64,000 nucleotides of DNA from [Actinomadura] parvosata subsp. kistnae (GCF_900323885.1 NZ_OOHJ01000018.1:3211001-3275000), one strand, 5' to 3'. Shown: positions 50,385 to 59,188, numbered from the stretch's first letter. Notes: a model not told the origin generated them from the letters alone. Program-made: numbers and translations.

Positions 50385-51318
50385 AGTGGTGCTGAGCTTC
50401 GTCGTCATCCTCGCCGTGTTCCTGGTCCTGCCGCTGATCATCGGCCAGACCGAGCACAAGGTCATGGCGCACATGCAGTCGAGGCTCGGCCCCATGTACG
50501 CGGGCGGCTTCCACGGCTGGGCGCAGCTCATCGCCGACGGGGTGAAGTTCGCGCAGAAGGAGGACGTCGTCCCGGCCGCGGCCGACCGCCGCATCTTCAT
50601 GATCGCCCCGGGTGTGGCGCTGGTGCCGTACCTGGTCGTCCTGATCGCCATCCCCATCGACCGCGACGCCGTCGCCGTCAACCTCGACCTCGGCCTGTTC
50701 TTCGTCCTCGCCGTCATGGGCATCGGCGTGCTCGGCTCGATCATGGCGGGCTGGGCGTCGGCCAACAAGTACTCCGTCCTCGGCGGCATGCGCTCCGCCG
50801 CCCAGCTCATGTCGTACGAGCTGCCGCTGGTCCTGGCCGCCTCCTCGGTGGCCATGGCGGCGGGCACCCTGTCGATCCCGGGCATCGTCGAAGCGTGGCA
50901 GTGGTGGTGGCTGCCCTGGCAGGCGATCGGCGCCGTCGTCTTCTTCCTCGCCGGCCTCGCCGAGCTGCGCCGCCCGCCGTTCGACATGCCGATCGCCGAG
51001 TCGGAGATCATCATGGGCCCGATGACCGAGTACACCGGCATGCGCTTCGCCCTGTTCATGCTCTCCGAGTACGTCGGGATCGTCGTCCTGTCGTTCCTGA
51101 CCACCGTCCTGTTCCTGGGCGGCTGGCAGGGGCCGTTCCTGCCGGGCTGGCTGTGGACGCTGGTGAAGGTCTTCTTCCTGGCCTTCGTGGTGATCTGGCT
51201 GCGGGTCACGTACCCGCGCCTGCGCGAGGACCAGCTCCAGAAGCTGGCCTGGGCCGTCCTGGTCCCCCTGTCCCTCGCCCAGCTCGCCCTCACCGGCATC
51301 GTCAGGGTCCTCACCTGA
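50377..51318 (+). CDS. nuoH: NADH-quinone oxidoreductase subunit H
   Basis: 313 residues, eight membrane segments. GPMYAGGFHGWAQLIADGVK, LAELRRPPFDMPIAESEIIM and EYTGMRFALFMLSEYVGI form the conserved quinone-channel region with the acidic residues of helix 5-6 loop. It joins the membrane arm to the B/C/D module. Overlaps nuoC by eight bases. The nuo order stops here: an unrelated regulator follows 287 bases later, and nuoI appears only at 59189. Confidence 0.96.
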   Translation: MLEVVLSFVVILAVFLVLPLIIGQTEHKVMAHMQSRLGPMYAGGFHGWAQLIADGVKFAQKEDVVPAAADRRIFMIAPGVALVPYLVVLIAIPIDRDAVAVNLDLGLFFVLAVMGIGVLGSIMAGWASANKYSVLGGMRSAAQLMSYELPLVLAASSVAMAAGTLSIPGIVEAWQWWWLPWQAIGAVVFFLAGLAELRRPPFDMPIAESEIIMGPMTEYTGMRFALFMLSEYVGIVVLSFLTTVLFLGGWQGPFLPGWLWTLVKVFFLAFVVIWLRVTYPRLREDQLQKLAWAVLVPLSLAQLALTGIVRVLT

Positions 51319-51604
51319 CATCCCGGCGGGCGGATTCACGTGCCCAACGGCTGGACGAGCGCCGCCGCACCGCTGGGCCTCGGCAGGAAATGTGCAAAAC
51401 GGGGTATATCGCTGCCCAATAAGGAGCCCCGCCGATGCCACCACCACCCCGCACAGGTGAGGCTGTAAGGAGGACATGCGCGGGCCTGGTCTCCCGCTCG
51501 TACGAACCGCTGGAAGAGCCGGGCGGCGAAAGGACGGACATGATCGCAACCCACATCCCGGACGCCCCTCTCGGGGGCGGCGAGCCCGGAGAAGGAGCGG
51601 CGGC

Positions 51605-52438
51605 ATGAGCGCCACCCCGCTGGGCGACTTCCTGCGTGCCCGCCGCGAAGCGATCAAGCCCCAGGACGTCGGGCTCCCCGAGTACGGCCGCCGCCGCGTC
51701 AAGGGCCTGCGCCGCGAGGAGGTCGCGCTGCTGGCCGGCATGAGCAGCGACTACTACGTACGCCTCGAACAGGGCCGCGAGTCCAGCCCGTCCCCGCAGG
51801 TCGTCGAGGCCGTGGCGCGGGCACTGCGCCTGGACGCCTTCGCCACCGAGCACCTGTGGCGCCTCGTCCAGCCGCCGGAGGCCCGCACATGGCGGCACGG
51901 CGCGGCCACCGCCGTCGACCCGCAGCTGCTGCGGCTGATGGACGGCTGGACGACCGCGCCGGCGTTCGTGCTCGGCCCCGCGCTCGACATCCTCGCCTGC
52001 AACCCGATGGCGGCCGCGCTGCACGAGGGCTTCAGCCCCGCCGACAACCTGGCCCGCATGGTGTTCCTGGACCCGGCGGGCCGCGAGTTCTACCAGGAAT
52101 GGGAGCGCGCGGCACACTCCTGCGCCGCGGAGCTGCGGGCCGCCTACGGCCACGACCCCGGCGATCCGCGCGTCGCCGAGGTGGTGGCCGACCTCTCGGC
52201 GGGCAGCCCCGAGTTCGCCGAGCTGTGGGCACGCCACGACGTCAAGCCCAAGACCCAGGAGGGCAAGCACCTGCGCCATCCGCGCGTGGGGGACCTGCAC
52301 ATCCTGTTCTCGGCGTTCACCGTCAACAGCGCGCCGCACCAGCAGCTCGTCGTCTACCAGGCCGAGCCCGCCGGCCCGACGGCGCAGGCGTTCGAGCGGC
52401 TGCGCGCGCGCACCGAGAACCAGGTGACCGTTTCCTAG
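51605..52438 (+). CDS. XRE-family HTH regulator with MmyB-like ligand domain
   Basis: 277 residues, third member of the subfamily here. VKGLRREEVALLAGMSSDYY and VRLEQGRESSPS make the HTH; ILACNPMAAALHEGFSPAD is the sensor-domain motif. ATG 51605 has AAGGAG with seven-base spacing and matches the family start. A 22-residue ORF (51540-51608) ends on the ATGA of this start and could couple translation; a longer in-frame start at 51476 also has AAGGAGG. It is followed by an SDR gene 123 bases later, its likely target. Confidence 0.88.
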   Translation: MSATPLGDFLRARREAIKPQDVGLPEYGRRRVKGLRREEVALLAGMSSDYYVRLEQGRESSPSPQVVEAVARALRLDAFATEHLWRLVQPPEARTWRHGAATAVDPQLLRLMDGWTTAPAFVLGPALDILACNPMAAALHEGFSPADNLARMVFLDPAGREFYQEWERAAHSCAAELRAAYGHDPGDPRVAEVVADLSAGSPEFAELWARHDVKPKTQEGKHLRHPRVGDLHILFSAFTVNSAPHQQLVVYQAEPAGPTAQAFERLRARTENQVTVS

Positions 52439-52561
52439 GTACATCGCTCCCAGGAAGTCCCCGGCCTTCTTCCACCCCGCTGACCTGGACAAACTCGAAT
52501 ATGTCAGCGGCGGGAACCGCCCGCCGCAGGTAGCTGGGACAGCGGAAGGAAGACCACCGCC

Positions 52562-53401
52562 ATGGCAACCTGGTTCATCACCGGCGCCTCCCGCGGGCTG
52601 GGCGCCGAGATCGCCCGCACCGCCCTCGCGCAGGGCGACGACGTCGTCGTCGCGGTGCGCAACCCCGGCAACGTTCCCGACGACCTGAAGAAGGCCGGGA
52701 ACGTCCTGACCGTCGCCCTGGACGTCACCGACACCGCGGCCATCCCCGCCGCCGTCCAGGCCGCCGTGGACCGGTTCGGCCGGATCGACGTGCTCGTCAA
52801 CAACGCCGGCCGCGGCCTGCTCGGCGCGCTGGAGGAGATCACCGACGCCGAGGCGCGCTCCCTGTTCGACCTCAACGTCTTCGGCCTCGTCAACATGACC
52901 CGCGCCGTGCTGCCCGTCATGCGCCGCCAGGGCTCGGGCAAGCTCGTCCACATCGGGTCGCGGTCGGGGTTCGAGGGCGAGCCGGGGGTCAGCATGTACA
53001 GCGCCTCGAAGTTCGCCATCGCCGGGATCAGCGAGGCGCTGTCGGCCGAGCTGGCGCCGTTCGGCATCCAGTCCATGGTGGTGGAGCCGGGCGTGCTGCG
53101 TACCGACTTCCTGGACGTCAGCTCCCTGTCCGTGGCCGCGCACCGGATCGCCGACTACGACGGCACGCCCGCGCACGTCACCCTCGACTGGGCCGGCACC
53201 GCCAACCACACCCAGCTCGGCGACCCCGCCAAGGGCGCCGCCCTGATCTACGAGGTCACCGGCCAGGACACCCTGCCCAGCCACCTCTACCTCGGCCCCG
53301 ACACCCTCGACCGGCTCCAGGTGAAGCTGCGCCGCATCGAAGAGGACCTGGCGCCGTGGCGCACCAAGTCCGCCGCCACCGCCCACGACGACGCCGCCTG
53401 A
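52562..53401 (+). CDS. Short-chain dehydrogenase/reductase
   Basis: 279 residues, classical SDR: WFITGASRGLGAEIARTAL (TGxxxGxG), VLVNNAGRGLLGALEE (NNAG), IGSRSGFEGEPGVSM (Ser) and YSASKFAIAGISEAL (YxxxK). NADP or NAD dependent, substrate unknown. Preceded by GGAAGGAAG. The gene that follows, under a minisatellite array, is a decayed copy of a related SDR. Confidence 0.93.
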   Translation: MATWFITGASRGLGAEIARTALAQGDDVVVAVRNPGNVPDDLKKAGNVLTVALDVTDTAAIPAAVQAAVDRFGRIDVLVNNAGRGLLGALEEITDAEARSLFDLNVFGLVNMTRAVLPVMRRQGSGKLVHIGSRSGFEGEPGVSMYSASKFAIAGISEALSAELAPFGIQSMVVEPGVLRTDFLDVSSLSVAAHRIADYDGTPAHVTLDWAGTANHTQLGDPAKGAALIYEVTGQDTLPSHLYLGPDTLDRLQVKLRRIEEDLAPWRTKSAATAHDDAA

Positions 53402-53409
53402 AGAAAGTC

Positions 53410-53930
53410 GACCACCACGCCCACCTTGCCCACCGGCCCGACCACCGGCCCGACCACCGGCCCGACCACCGGCCCGACCACCGGCCCGGTCTCCGGCACG
53501 GTCTCCGGCCCGGCCATCGGCCCGGTTTCCGGCCCGGCCATCGGCCCGGTTTCCGGCCCGGCCATCGGCACGGTCTCCGGCACGGCCATCGGCACGGCCA
53601 CCGGGCCGGCTTCTGGCCCGGCCATCGGCATGGGCTCCACCCCGGCCACCGGCACGGGCTCCGGCACGGCCATCGGCCCGAGCTCCGGCACGGCCATCGG
53701 CCCGAGCTCCGGCACGGCCACCGGCCCGGCTTCTGGCCTGCCCACCGGCCCGGGCTCCGGCACGGCCACCGGCCCGGCTTCTGGCCTGCCCACCGGCCCG
53801 GGCTCCGGCACGGCCACCGGCCCGGCTTCTGGCCTGCCCACCGGCCCGGGCTCCAGCACGGCCTCTGCCCCCGGCCTCGGGCACGGCCTCCGGCCTGCCC
53901 ACTGGCACGGCCACCGGCCCCCGGACGCCA
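53410..53930. repeat. Low-complexity minisatellite array (CCGGCC-rich)
   Basis: About 520 bases of short units: first GGCCCGACCACC about four times, then 30-base type blocks with GGCCCGGTTTCCGGCCCGGCC and 48-base GGCACGGCCACC/CTGCCCACC blocks. All frames are open on both strands, so long ORFs over it are artefacts of GC content. It occupies the gap between the SDR gene and an SDR C-terminal remnant. Confidence 0.93.
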
Positions 53931-53937
53931 GCCGCTC

Positions 53938-54072
53938 ATGGAGGGCCTGCTCACCGAGATCGACCCGCTGCGCTCCGCCGACGTGGCCGAGACGGTGGCG
54001 TTCATCGCCGCCTCGCCCCGCCACGTCAACCTCACCGACATCACCATCCTGCCCACCGCGCAGGCCGTGTGA
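53938..54072 (+). pseudogene. C-terminal remnant of a short-chain dehydrogenase
   Basis: 44 residues from ATG 53938: MEGLLTEIDPLRSADVAETV, AFIAASPRHVNLTDITILP and TAQAV. This matches the extreme end of YdfG/3-hydroxy acid dehydrogenase-type SDRs (VAxxVxFxxxxPxHVNxxDIxIxPTAQ). The domain before it is missing; the array at 53410-53930 stands where the rest of the gene would be. Either replaced by repeat expansion or the remains of a second SDR copy. Confidence 0.75.
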
Positions 54073-54168
54073 GCCGCCACGACCAGAAGCCGACCACCGC
54101 ACGGGGGAGGACCCACGGGCGGTGGAGACCGTCACGACCACCGGCCGACCCACAGCCTTCGGCGCCAC

Positions 54169-54240
54169 CTCGCGGGAGGCGTGGCCACCGCCGCTGCTCC
54201 CTCGCGGGAGGCGTGGCCACCGCCGCCGCTCCCTCGCGGG
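54169..54240. repeat. 32-bp tandem repeat, two and a quarter copies
   Basis: CTCGCGGGAGGCGTGGCCAC plus CGCCGCTGCTCC, starting at 54169 and 54201 with a partial third at 54233. It lies between the SDR remnant and the MerR gene. Confidence 0.9.
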
Positions 54241-54261
54241 ACGGCCGGTGACCGGGGCGCG

Positions 54262-55083
54262 TCAGGCCCAGGTGGCCGACTCGGGATCGACGCCGTGCTC
54301 GCGCGCGTTGGCGTCGATGACGTCACGCAGCCAACCGGCCAGCCCCGGCTCGATCGCGTCGTAGTACGCCGCGAAGCCGGGGTCGGCGGCGTACTTCCTG
54401 CCCAGGCAGACCTGCATCGACAGGGTGCAGTCGAAGTACACGCCAATGGAGGCCCGGTGGCGTTCGGCCAGCACGTTGGCCTCGGCGGACCCCGGCCTGA
54501 CGCCGGCCCGCTTGGCACCCGCCAGATCGGCTTCGAGCGAGGCGATGTCGTCGGCGATCCGCTGCCAGTCCTCGGGCGTGCGGCCCGCGGCCCGCTCGGC
54601 GTACTGCACCCACTGTGGCGTGTCACCCCAGCGCTCACGCGCCCCCGCGGCCCACGACGGCTCCCAGCGCTGCCCGAAGATCGCGACCTGCTCCTCCGCC
54701 GACAGCAGGATCCCCGCGTTCGCGGCCTCGATCATGCGATCGACGGCGTCGACCATCGCCTGCAACCGGGAAATGCGCTCCACAAGCTGAGCGCGCTGCT
54801 CCCGCAACGGCACGGTCATGTCCACCGCGGAAGCGTCGAGCAACGCCCCGATGTCCTCAAGGGGCAGGCCGAGCTCGCGATAGACGAGCACCCGATGGAT
54901 GCGCGCGATATCGGCCGCCGAGTAGAGCCGGTAACCGCCCGAGGTACGCCCGGACGGGCTGACGAGCCCGATCTCGTCCCAGTGGTGCAGGGTGCGAATG
55001 GTGACCCCCACATGCGACGCCGCGGCCCCGACGGTCAGGCCGCCGCCGGGATCCGTGGCACGATTCGTCGCGGTTTCTTGCAC
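54262..55083 (-). CDS. MerR-family regulator with TipAS-like ligand domain
   Basis: 273 residues. MerR HTH at about 15-85: LTVGAAASHVGVTIRTLHHW, SGGYRLYSAADIARIHRVL. After a coiled-coil dimerisation helix (VERISRLQAMVDAVDRMIEA) comes the TipAS-type antibiotic-sensing domain (about 130-260, WQRIADDIASLEADLAGAK, VYFDCTLSMQVCLGRKY). Such proteins respond to thiopeptide or other multidrug ligands. No identified efflux gene survives beside it except the MFS remnant immediately upstream in the same direction. Confidence 0.9.
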   Translation of the reverse strand: MQETATNRATDPGGGLTVGAAASHVGVTIRTLHHWDEIGLVSPSGRTSGGYRLYSAADIARIHRVLVYRELGLPLEDIGALLDASAVDMTVPLREQRAQLVERISRLQAMVDAVDRMIEAANAGILLSAEEQVAIFGQRWEPSWAAGARERWGDTPQWVQYAERAAGRTPEDWQRIADDIASLEADLAGAKRAGVRPGSAEANVLAERHRASIGVYFDCTLSMQVCLGRKYAADPGFAAYYDAIEPGLAGWLRDVIDANAREHGVDPESATWA

Positions 55084-55097
55084 GTTGTCGAGTCTGA

Positions 55098-55226
55098 CAC
55101 GCCCGCGCCCTTCAGCGGGCGCTCGGGGTTAGCCGGTGAGCACGCCCGCGCCCTTCAGGGGGCGCTCGGGCCAGCCGGTGAGCACGCCCGCGCCCCTTCG
55201 GGGGTGCTCGGGGTCAGCCGGTGAGT
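55098..55226. repeat. 42-43 bp tandem repeat over the MFS-remnant 3' end
   Basis: CACGCCCGCGCCCTTCAG-type units start at 55098, 55141 and 55183. Each carries a GCCGGTGAG(C/T)A segment; the third includes the stop and last codons of the minus-strand MFS remnant, so a gene end has been multiplied. Confidence 0.85.
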
Positions 55227-55500
55227 ACGGCGGCGACGGCGGGACCGAACGCGTCGCCGAGCAGGTAGCAGAGGCTGAGCAGGCCCATCGCCGTCGACCT
55301 AGCCCCGTCGGGCGCCGTCGGACACCGCCGCGCCGGTGCGCTGCACGAACGCCCCTGGCCCGGACGCGGCGGCGAGCGACATGAACCCCTGGGCGAGGAG
55401 CAGGACGACCGGCGAGACGCCCAGCCCCGCCAGCCCTACCCCCGCCAGCCCGGGAAAGAGCACGGCGACGACCTTCACGGGCGCCTTCGCGGTACGCCGC
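55214..55500 (-). pseudogene. C-terminal remnant of an MFS transporter
   Basis: On the minus strand two frames can be joined: VVAVLFPGLAGVGLAGLGV and LLLAQGFMSLAAASGPGAFV, then, after a shift near 55300-55310, STAMGLLSLCYLLGDAFG and PAVAAVLTG before the stop at 55214. These are the last two or three helices of an MFS exporter. The frame break sits in a small duplication of GACGG(C/G)GC. Probably an efflux gene that the adjacent MerR/TipAS regulator once controlled. Confidence 0.7.
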
Positions 55501-55599
55501 TACATGGTCCTGGACATCCTGGCCAAAGCCCGCATCAGGGTGATCCACGGCGACACACCCACCCCGGCCCCACTTCCGCAGACACTTACCGCTTAACCT

Positions 55600-56440
55600 G
55601 CAGAAACAGGATCATGCGAAGATCCATCCATACACCACGTCCGTGGACGCGCCCTCCCACGGGCCTGCCTCCCTCCGGCCTGCCTCCACCGGCCCGCCTC
55701 CCACCGGTCCGCCCCTTACCGGTCCGCCTCTCACAGGCGCGCCGTTCTCTGCCCCGCCTTCCTCCGGTCCCCTCTCGCGGGCGCGCCGTTCTCTGCCCCG
55801 CCTTCCTCCGGTCCCCTCTCGCGGGCGCGCCGTTCTCTGCCCCGCCTTCCTCCGGCCCGCCTCTCACGGGCGCGCTGTCCTCCGCCCCGCTTCCCACGAG
55901 CGCGCCTTCCTCCGGCCCGCCTCGGCCCGCGCCACCCCATCGCCTCACCCGCCGCCGCCCGCGCCAGCGCGTCGTGCCCGACGCGCGCGCCGACGCCAAC
56001 GGCTCGTTCACCGCCATACCCGGTCGCGTCATCGCATTGGCCCCACCGTCACGCCCCATGCCCGTGTCGATGCATCCACGCGCCATGCTCGTGCTGATGC
56101 ATCGTCTCGCCGTCGTCACGCTTCGGCCCGTGCCAACCCGCAGCCACGCCTCGGCCCGCGCCAACACCTCGCCCGCCCGCCACCATGCCCAGGCGGCGTC
56201 ATCACATCGCCCCCACCGCCGCATCCCGACCCACCTCATCGCCCCCACCGCCGCATCCCGACCCACCTCATCGCCCCCACCGCCGCATCCCGACCCACCT
56301 CATCGCCCCCGCCGTCACGTCTCGGCCCGCGCCAACGCATCACTCCACCGCATCACCCCAACGCATCACGGCAACGCATCATCACCAGGCCCCGCATCGC
56401 ACACCCACAACCGTCCAAGCAAGCCCGGAAACCTTATGCC
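55600..56440. repeat. Non-coding minisatellite-rich gap
   Basis: About 840 bases with no credible gene. It includes a 44-bp unit (start GCGCGCCGTTCTCTGCCCCG) at 55737, 55781, 55825 and a diverged fourth copy, and a 32-bp unit (CATCGCCCCCACCGCCGCAT) at 56205, 56237, 56269 and a partial at 56301. Frames are open only by composition. Confidence 0.9.
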
Positions 56441-56496
56441 CGCCTTATTCGTCGTATCGGAACAAGGGGGCCCGGGGGCCATTGGGGGTATGACGC

Positions 56497-57456
56497 GTGA
56501 ACCAACTCCGACCATGCGCCGGCGCGACAAAAGACAGCCGCTGCCCGCAAACAATCCTGACTTCCGACGATCAAACGCTGACAGTCACCGACGAAATCAC
56601 CGGCGACTCGACCAGCCTGAAACCGGCCAGCCTCTACCACTACCGATACGACCAGCAGCCGACTTCCGGCGAAAAACCGACGACCATCCACGGCCTGGCA
56701 GCTTTGGACCCTGACGGTCTGGTCCTCGTAGACCTGCCTGGCAGCTGGCACGCAGTCGACCTCGCAGAATTCGCTCGTAAGGCCGCAATCCCCTTAGAGG
56801 ACGCCCGCAACCACCCCGCGAACGAGATCCGCGCAGTTCTCGCAGCCCGCGCCCCGGGTTGGCGGCGCGTACGCGGCCTGCCGTGCCCTTCCATGGCGAA
56901 ATGGCGAAAACCGGTCGGCATAGGGTTAGGAATCGCAGGTGGAGCCTTGATGGTCTATCTCGCCTCCTTGGGAATGTGGGCCGCCTGGCGCGGCGTGTCC
57001 ACGATAGGCAGAGTGATCGTCGATCTCCTCGAAGCCAAATGGCTCGTGGTGGCGTTCAGCCCAGCGTTACTCCTTTTCCGCCCCGCACTAGCCAGAATCC
57101 ACCGTAGGCGCGTCAAACGAGGCACGATCGTCGGCCCGTACGGTGGCCCCTACCTCAGCCTGCACTCCGCGACCAAGCTCCAGATCACCCAGGGCAACCA
57201 CACGGTGGCCAAGCTCCGCCTGGGCGAGAACCCGGGCCAGGCCTTCAGCCTCCTCCTCTACCGGTACGAGGACCTGAGCGGCCTCCTCATTCTTGACCGC
57301 TTCGGCCGCCGAGCCCTCCACCACATCCCCGGCCTCTGGCCTCCCCAGGACGTGGAACGTTTTGCGAAACGCCACAACCTCGCCCTGGCCGTCCACAGGG
57401 TGTCGCGCGAGGAATACCTCGCCCTGACAAAACACGCCAACGAAGCCACCCCCTGA
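56497..57456 (+). CDS. Hypothetical membrane protein
   Basis: 319 residues, GTG start. Two membrane segments near the middle (about 145-175, IGLGIAGGALMVYLASLGMW; about 188-206, LVVAFSPALLLFRPA) separate a soluble N-terminal domain (with LAALDPDGLVLVDLPGSWHA) and a C-terminal domain (YGGPYLSLHSATKLQITQGN, LLILDRFGRRALHHIP). No family recognised. The start could be earlier or later; the region upstream is repeats. A Lower GC bias in the N-terminal third than its neighbours is visible. Confidence 0.7.
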   Translation: MNQLRPCAGATKDSRCPQTILTSDDQTLTVTDEITGDSTSLKPASLYHYRYDQQPTSGEKPTTIHGLAALDPDGLVLVDLPGSWHAVDLAEFARKAAIPLEDARNHPANEIRAVLAARAPGWRRVRGLPCPSMAKWRKPVGIGLGIAGGALMVYLASLGMWAAWRGVSTIGRVIVDLLEAKWLVVAFSPALLLFRPALARIHRRRVKRGTIVGPYGGPYLSLHSATKLQITQGNHTVAKLRLGENPGQAFSLLLYRYEDLSGLLILDRFGRRALHHIPGLWPPQDVERFAKRHNLALAVHRVSREEYLALTKHANEATP

Positions 57457-57539
57457 CCGGCCACGAATCCGGCAGCCCACCATGACGTCATGCGAATTCC
57501 ACCGATGCGCACCCCGGCAGCACGAGGCTGACAGCCCAG

Positions 57540-57840
57540 CGCCACGGCCCACGGCGTCACGGCCCATGGCCCACGGCGTCACGGCCCATGGCCCACGACG
57601 TCACGGTCCACCGTGCAACGGCCACGTCCCGTCATCCCATCATCACGAGGCCACCGCGTCACCGGACACGGTCACGGTCACCTCAGCACGGCCCCAACGC
57701 GTCGCCCTGATACGACGGCACGGCGAGACGGCGTCACGGCCGCATCCCGTCACCACATCACCGCGAGGCCACCGCGTCACCGGACATGGCCACGGTCACT
57801 CGGTGCGGCCCCAACGCGTCGCCGCGATACGACGGTATGG
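57540..57840. repeat. Repeat-rich gap: 21-bp tandem and about 95-bp direct repeat
   Basis: ACGGCGTCACGGCCCATGGCC recurs three times from about 57550 to 57605. A longer segment (57628-57723) containing GAGGCCACCGCGTCACCGGA and CGGCCCCAACGCGTCGCC is repeated at 57746-57840 with a few changes. No gene in the gap between 57456 and 57867. Confidence 0.88.
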
Positions 57841-57866
57841 CGGCGCAGCCGGCCTGTGGGCTCGGC

Positions 57867-59036
57867 TCAGCGCACGATAGCCAGCATCACGTCGGAGGCC
57901 GAGGGGCGTTCCTCCGGCTTCTTGTTGAGGCAGGCCTTCACGATGCCTCGTAACCCAGGCGGTAGCGGCGATAAGTCGGGGTGAAAGGTGAGGACCCGGT
58001 GGAACACCGCAGGTACCGTGTCCTCTCCGAACGCCGGTCGCCCCGTGGCCGCGAACATGATCGTCACAGCCCAGCTGAACACGTCGGAGGCCGGCCCCAC
58101 CGCCGCCCCCGTCAGCTGCTCCGGCGACATGTACGGCGGCGTCCCCACCATCTTCCCCGACGTCACCGTCACCTGGTCGAGCGCCCGCGCGATGCCGAAG
58201 TCGATCACTCGCGGCCCGTCGTGCCCGATCAGCACGTTGCTGGGCTTGAAGTCGCGATGCACGACCCCCGCCTTGTGGATGGCCGCCAGCGCCCCCGCCG
58301 TGGACAGCGCGAGCCGCGTCAGGCTGTCCTGGTCGCGTGGACCGTACTTCTTGACGAGCTGCTCCAGCGACGGCCCCTCGATGTACTCGCTGACGATGTA
58401 GGCGTGCCGGCCGGTGATGTTCACGTCGAGCACGCGGGCTGTGGAAAACGTGGCCACCCGCCGCGCGGCCTCCACCTCCCGCGCGAACCTGGCCCGCGCC
58501 ACCTCGTCCACCAGATCGTGCAGCACCTTCACCGCGACCCGCGCCCCGTTGGGCGCCATGGCGAGGTAGACCGACCCCTGCCCGCCACGACCGAGCTGCT
58601 GGAGCACCCGGTAGTGGCCGACCCACTCGGGATCGCCCGGCCGGCGCTGGTGGCTGGGCGCGGTGGTGCGCTGCCGCAGGTCGACCTGAGGGTACGAGGG
58701 AGCGGTGAGCCGGGCACGAGCCATGAACGGCACGAGGACCGCCGCATGGACGAGCCCACCGAACCAGCTCACGAAGAGCCCGACCGTTATGATCATGGAC
58801 AGAGACGCCGGGATGTCCTCATACGTGTCGTACGCCAGTATGACGATGACGAACGAGCCGATGCCCACCAGATAAACCGCCGCGGCGACACCGTGCCAGA
58901 TGTTGCGCAGCCAGAACGCCGCGATCCCGATGGTCACCGGGGTCGCCAGGCCGCACGTGAACAAGGGCAGACAGGCCCACCCGACGGCGGCTGTCCACCT
59001 CAGGCCACTGGGGCGGACGGGATGGCTGTGCTGCAT
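57867..59036 (-). CDS. Serine/threonine protein kinase with N-terminal membrane domain
   Basis: 389 residues. Residues about 12-115 hold three to four membrane helices (AVGWACLPLFTCGLATPVTI, AAAVYLVGIGSFVIVILAYD). The Hanks-type kinase follows (about 150-385): LGRGGQGSVYLAMAP (P-loop), RVAVKVLHDL (Lys), VVHRDFKPSNVLIG (catalytic loop), VIDFGIARALDQ (DFG), GTPPYMSPEQLTG. Most bacterial PknB-type kinases place the helix after the kinase, so the order here is reversed. ATG 59036 is chosen because earlier in-frame starts lack hydrophobic order. It is divergent from nuoI, 152 bases apart. Confidence 0.93.
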   Translation of the reverse strand: MQHSHPVRPSGLRWTAAVGWACLPLFTCGLATPVTIGIAAFWLRNIWHGVAAAVYLVGIGSFVIVILAYDTYEDIPASLSMIITVGLFVSWFGGLVHAAVLVPFMARARLTAPSYPQVDLRQRTTAPSHQRRPGDPEWVGHYRVLQQLGRGGQGSVYLAMAPNGARVAVKVLHDLVDEVARARFAREVEAARRVATFSTARVLDVNITGRHAYIVSEYIEGPSLEQLVKKYGPRDQDSLTRLALSTAGALAAIHKAGVVHRDFKPSNVLIGHDGPRVIDFGIARALDQVTVTSGKMVGTPPYMSPEQLTGAAVGPASDVFSWAVTIMFAATGRPAFGEDTVPAVFHRVLTFHPDLSPLPPGLRGIVKACLNKKPEERPSASDVMLAIVR

Positions 59037-59188
59037 GGCGGAGAGACTATCGCCATGCCGTGGTTCATATCGGGCATGCACACAGGTTGTGGATAACCTC
59101 CCGTCAACCTGTGGACAGCTGTGGAAAAACTGGGGACAACGCGCCCGCTCATTCACCTCCGGGGCCAAGTGCGTCATGATGTTGAACC

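Noticed and set aside
51311..53914. 867-residue antisense frame covering nuoH end, HTH, SDR and the minisatellite array
   Set aside because: Its repeats (AGARAGGQ-type) are only the translation of the array and of shadow frames.
53426..54364. 312-residue Gly/Thr/Pro repeat protein
   Set aside because: Reads the minisatellite and then the SDR remnant in a wrong frame; no ribosome site.
55500..55600. Plus-strand fragment with RRYMVLDILAKARIRVIHGD
   Set aside because: Looks protein-like but has no start, no family I can name and lies between two remnants; not strong enough to list as a gene.
56205..56320. CRISPR-like array of 32-bp repeats
   Set aside because: Repeats are contiguous without spacers, so they are a tandem repeat, not a CRISPR array; no cas genes.
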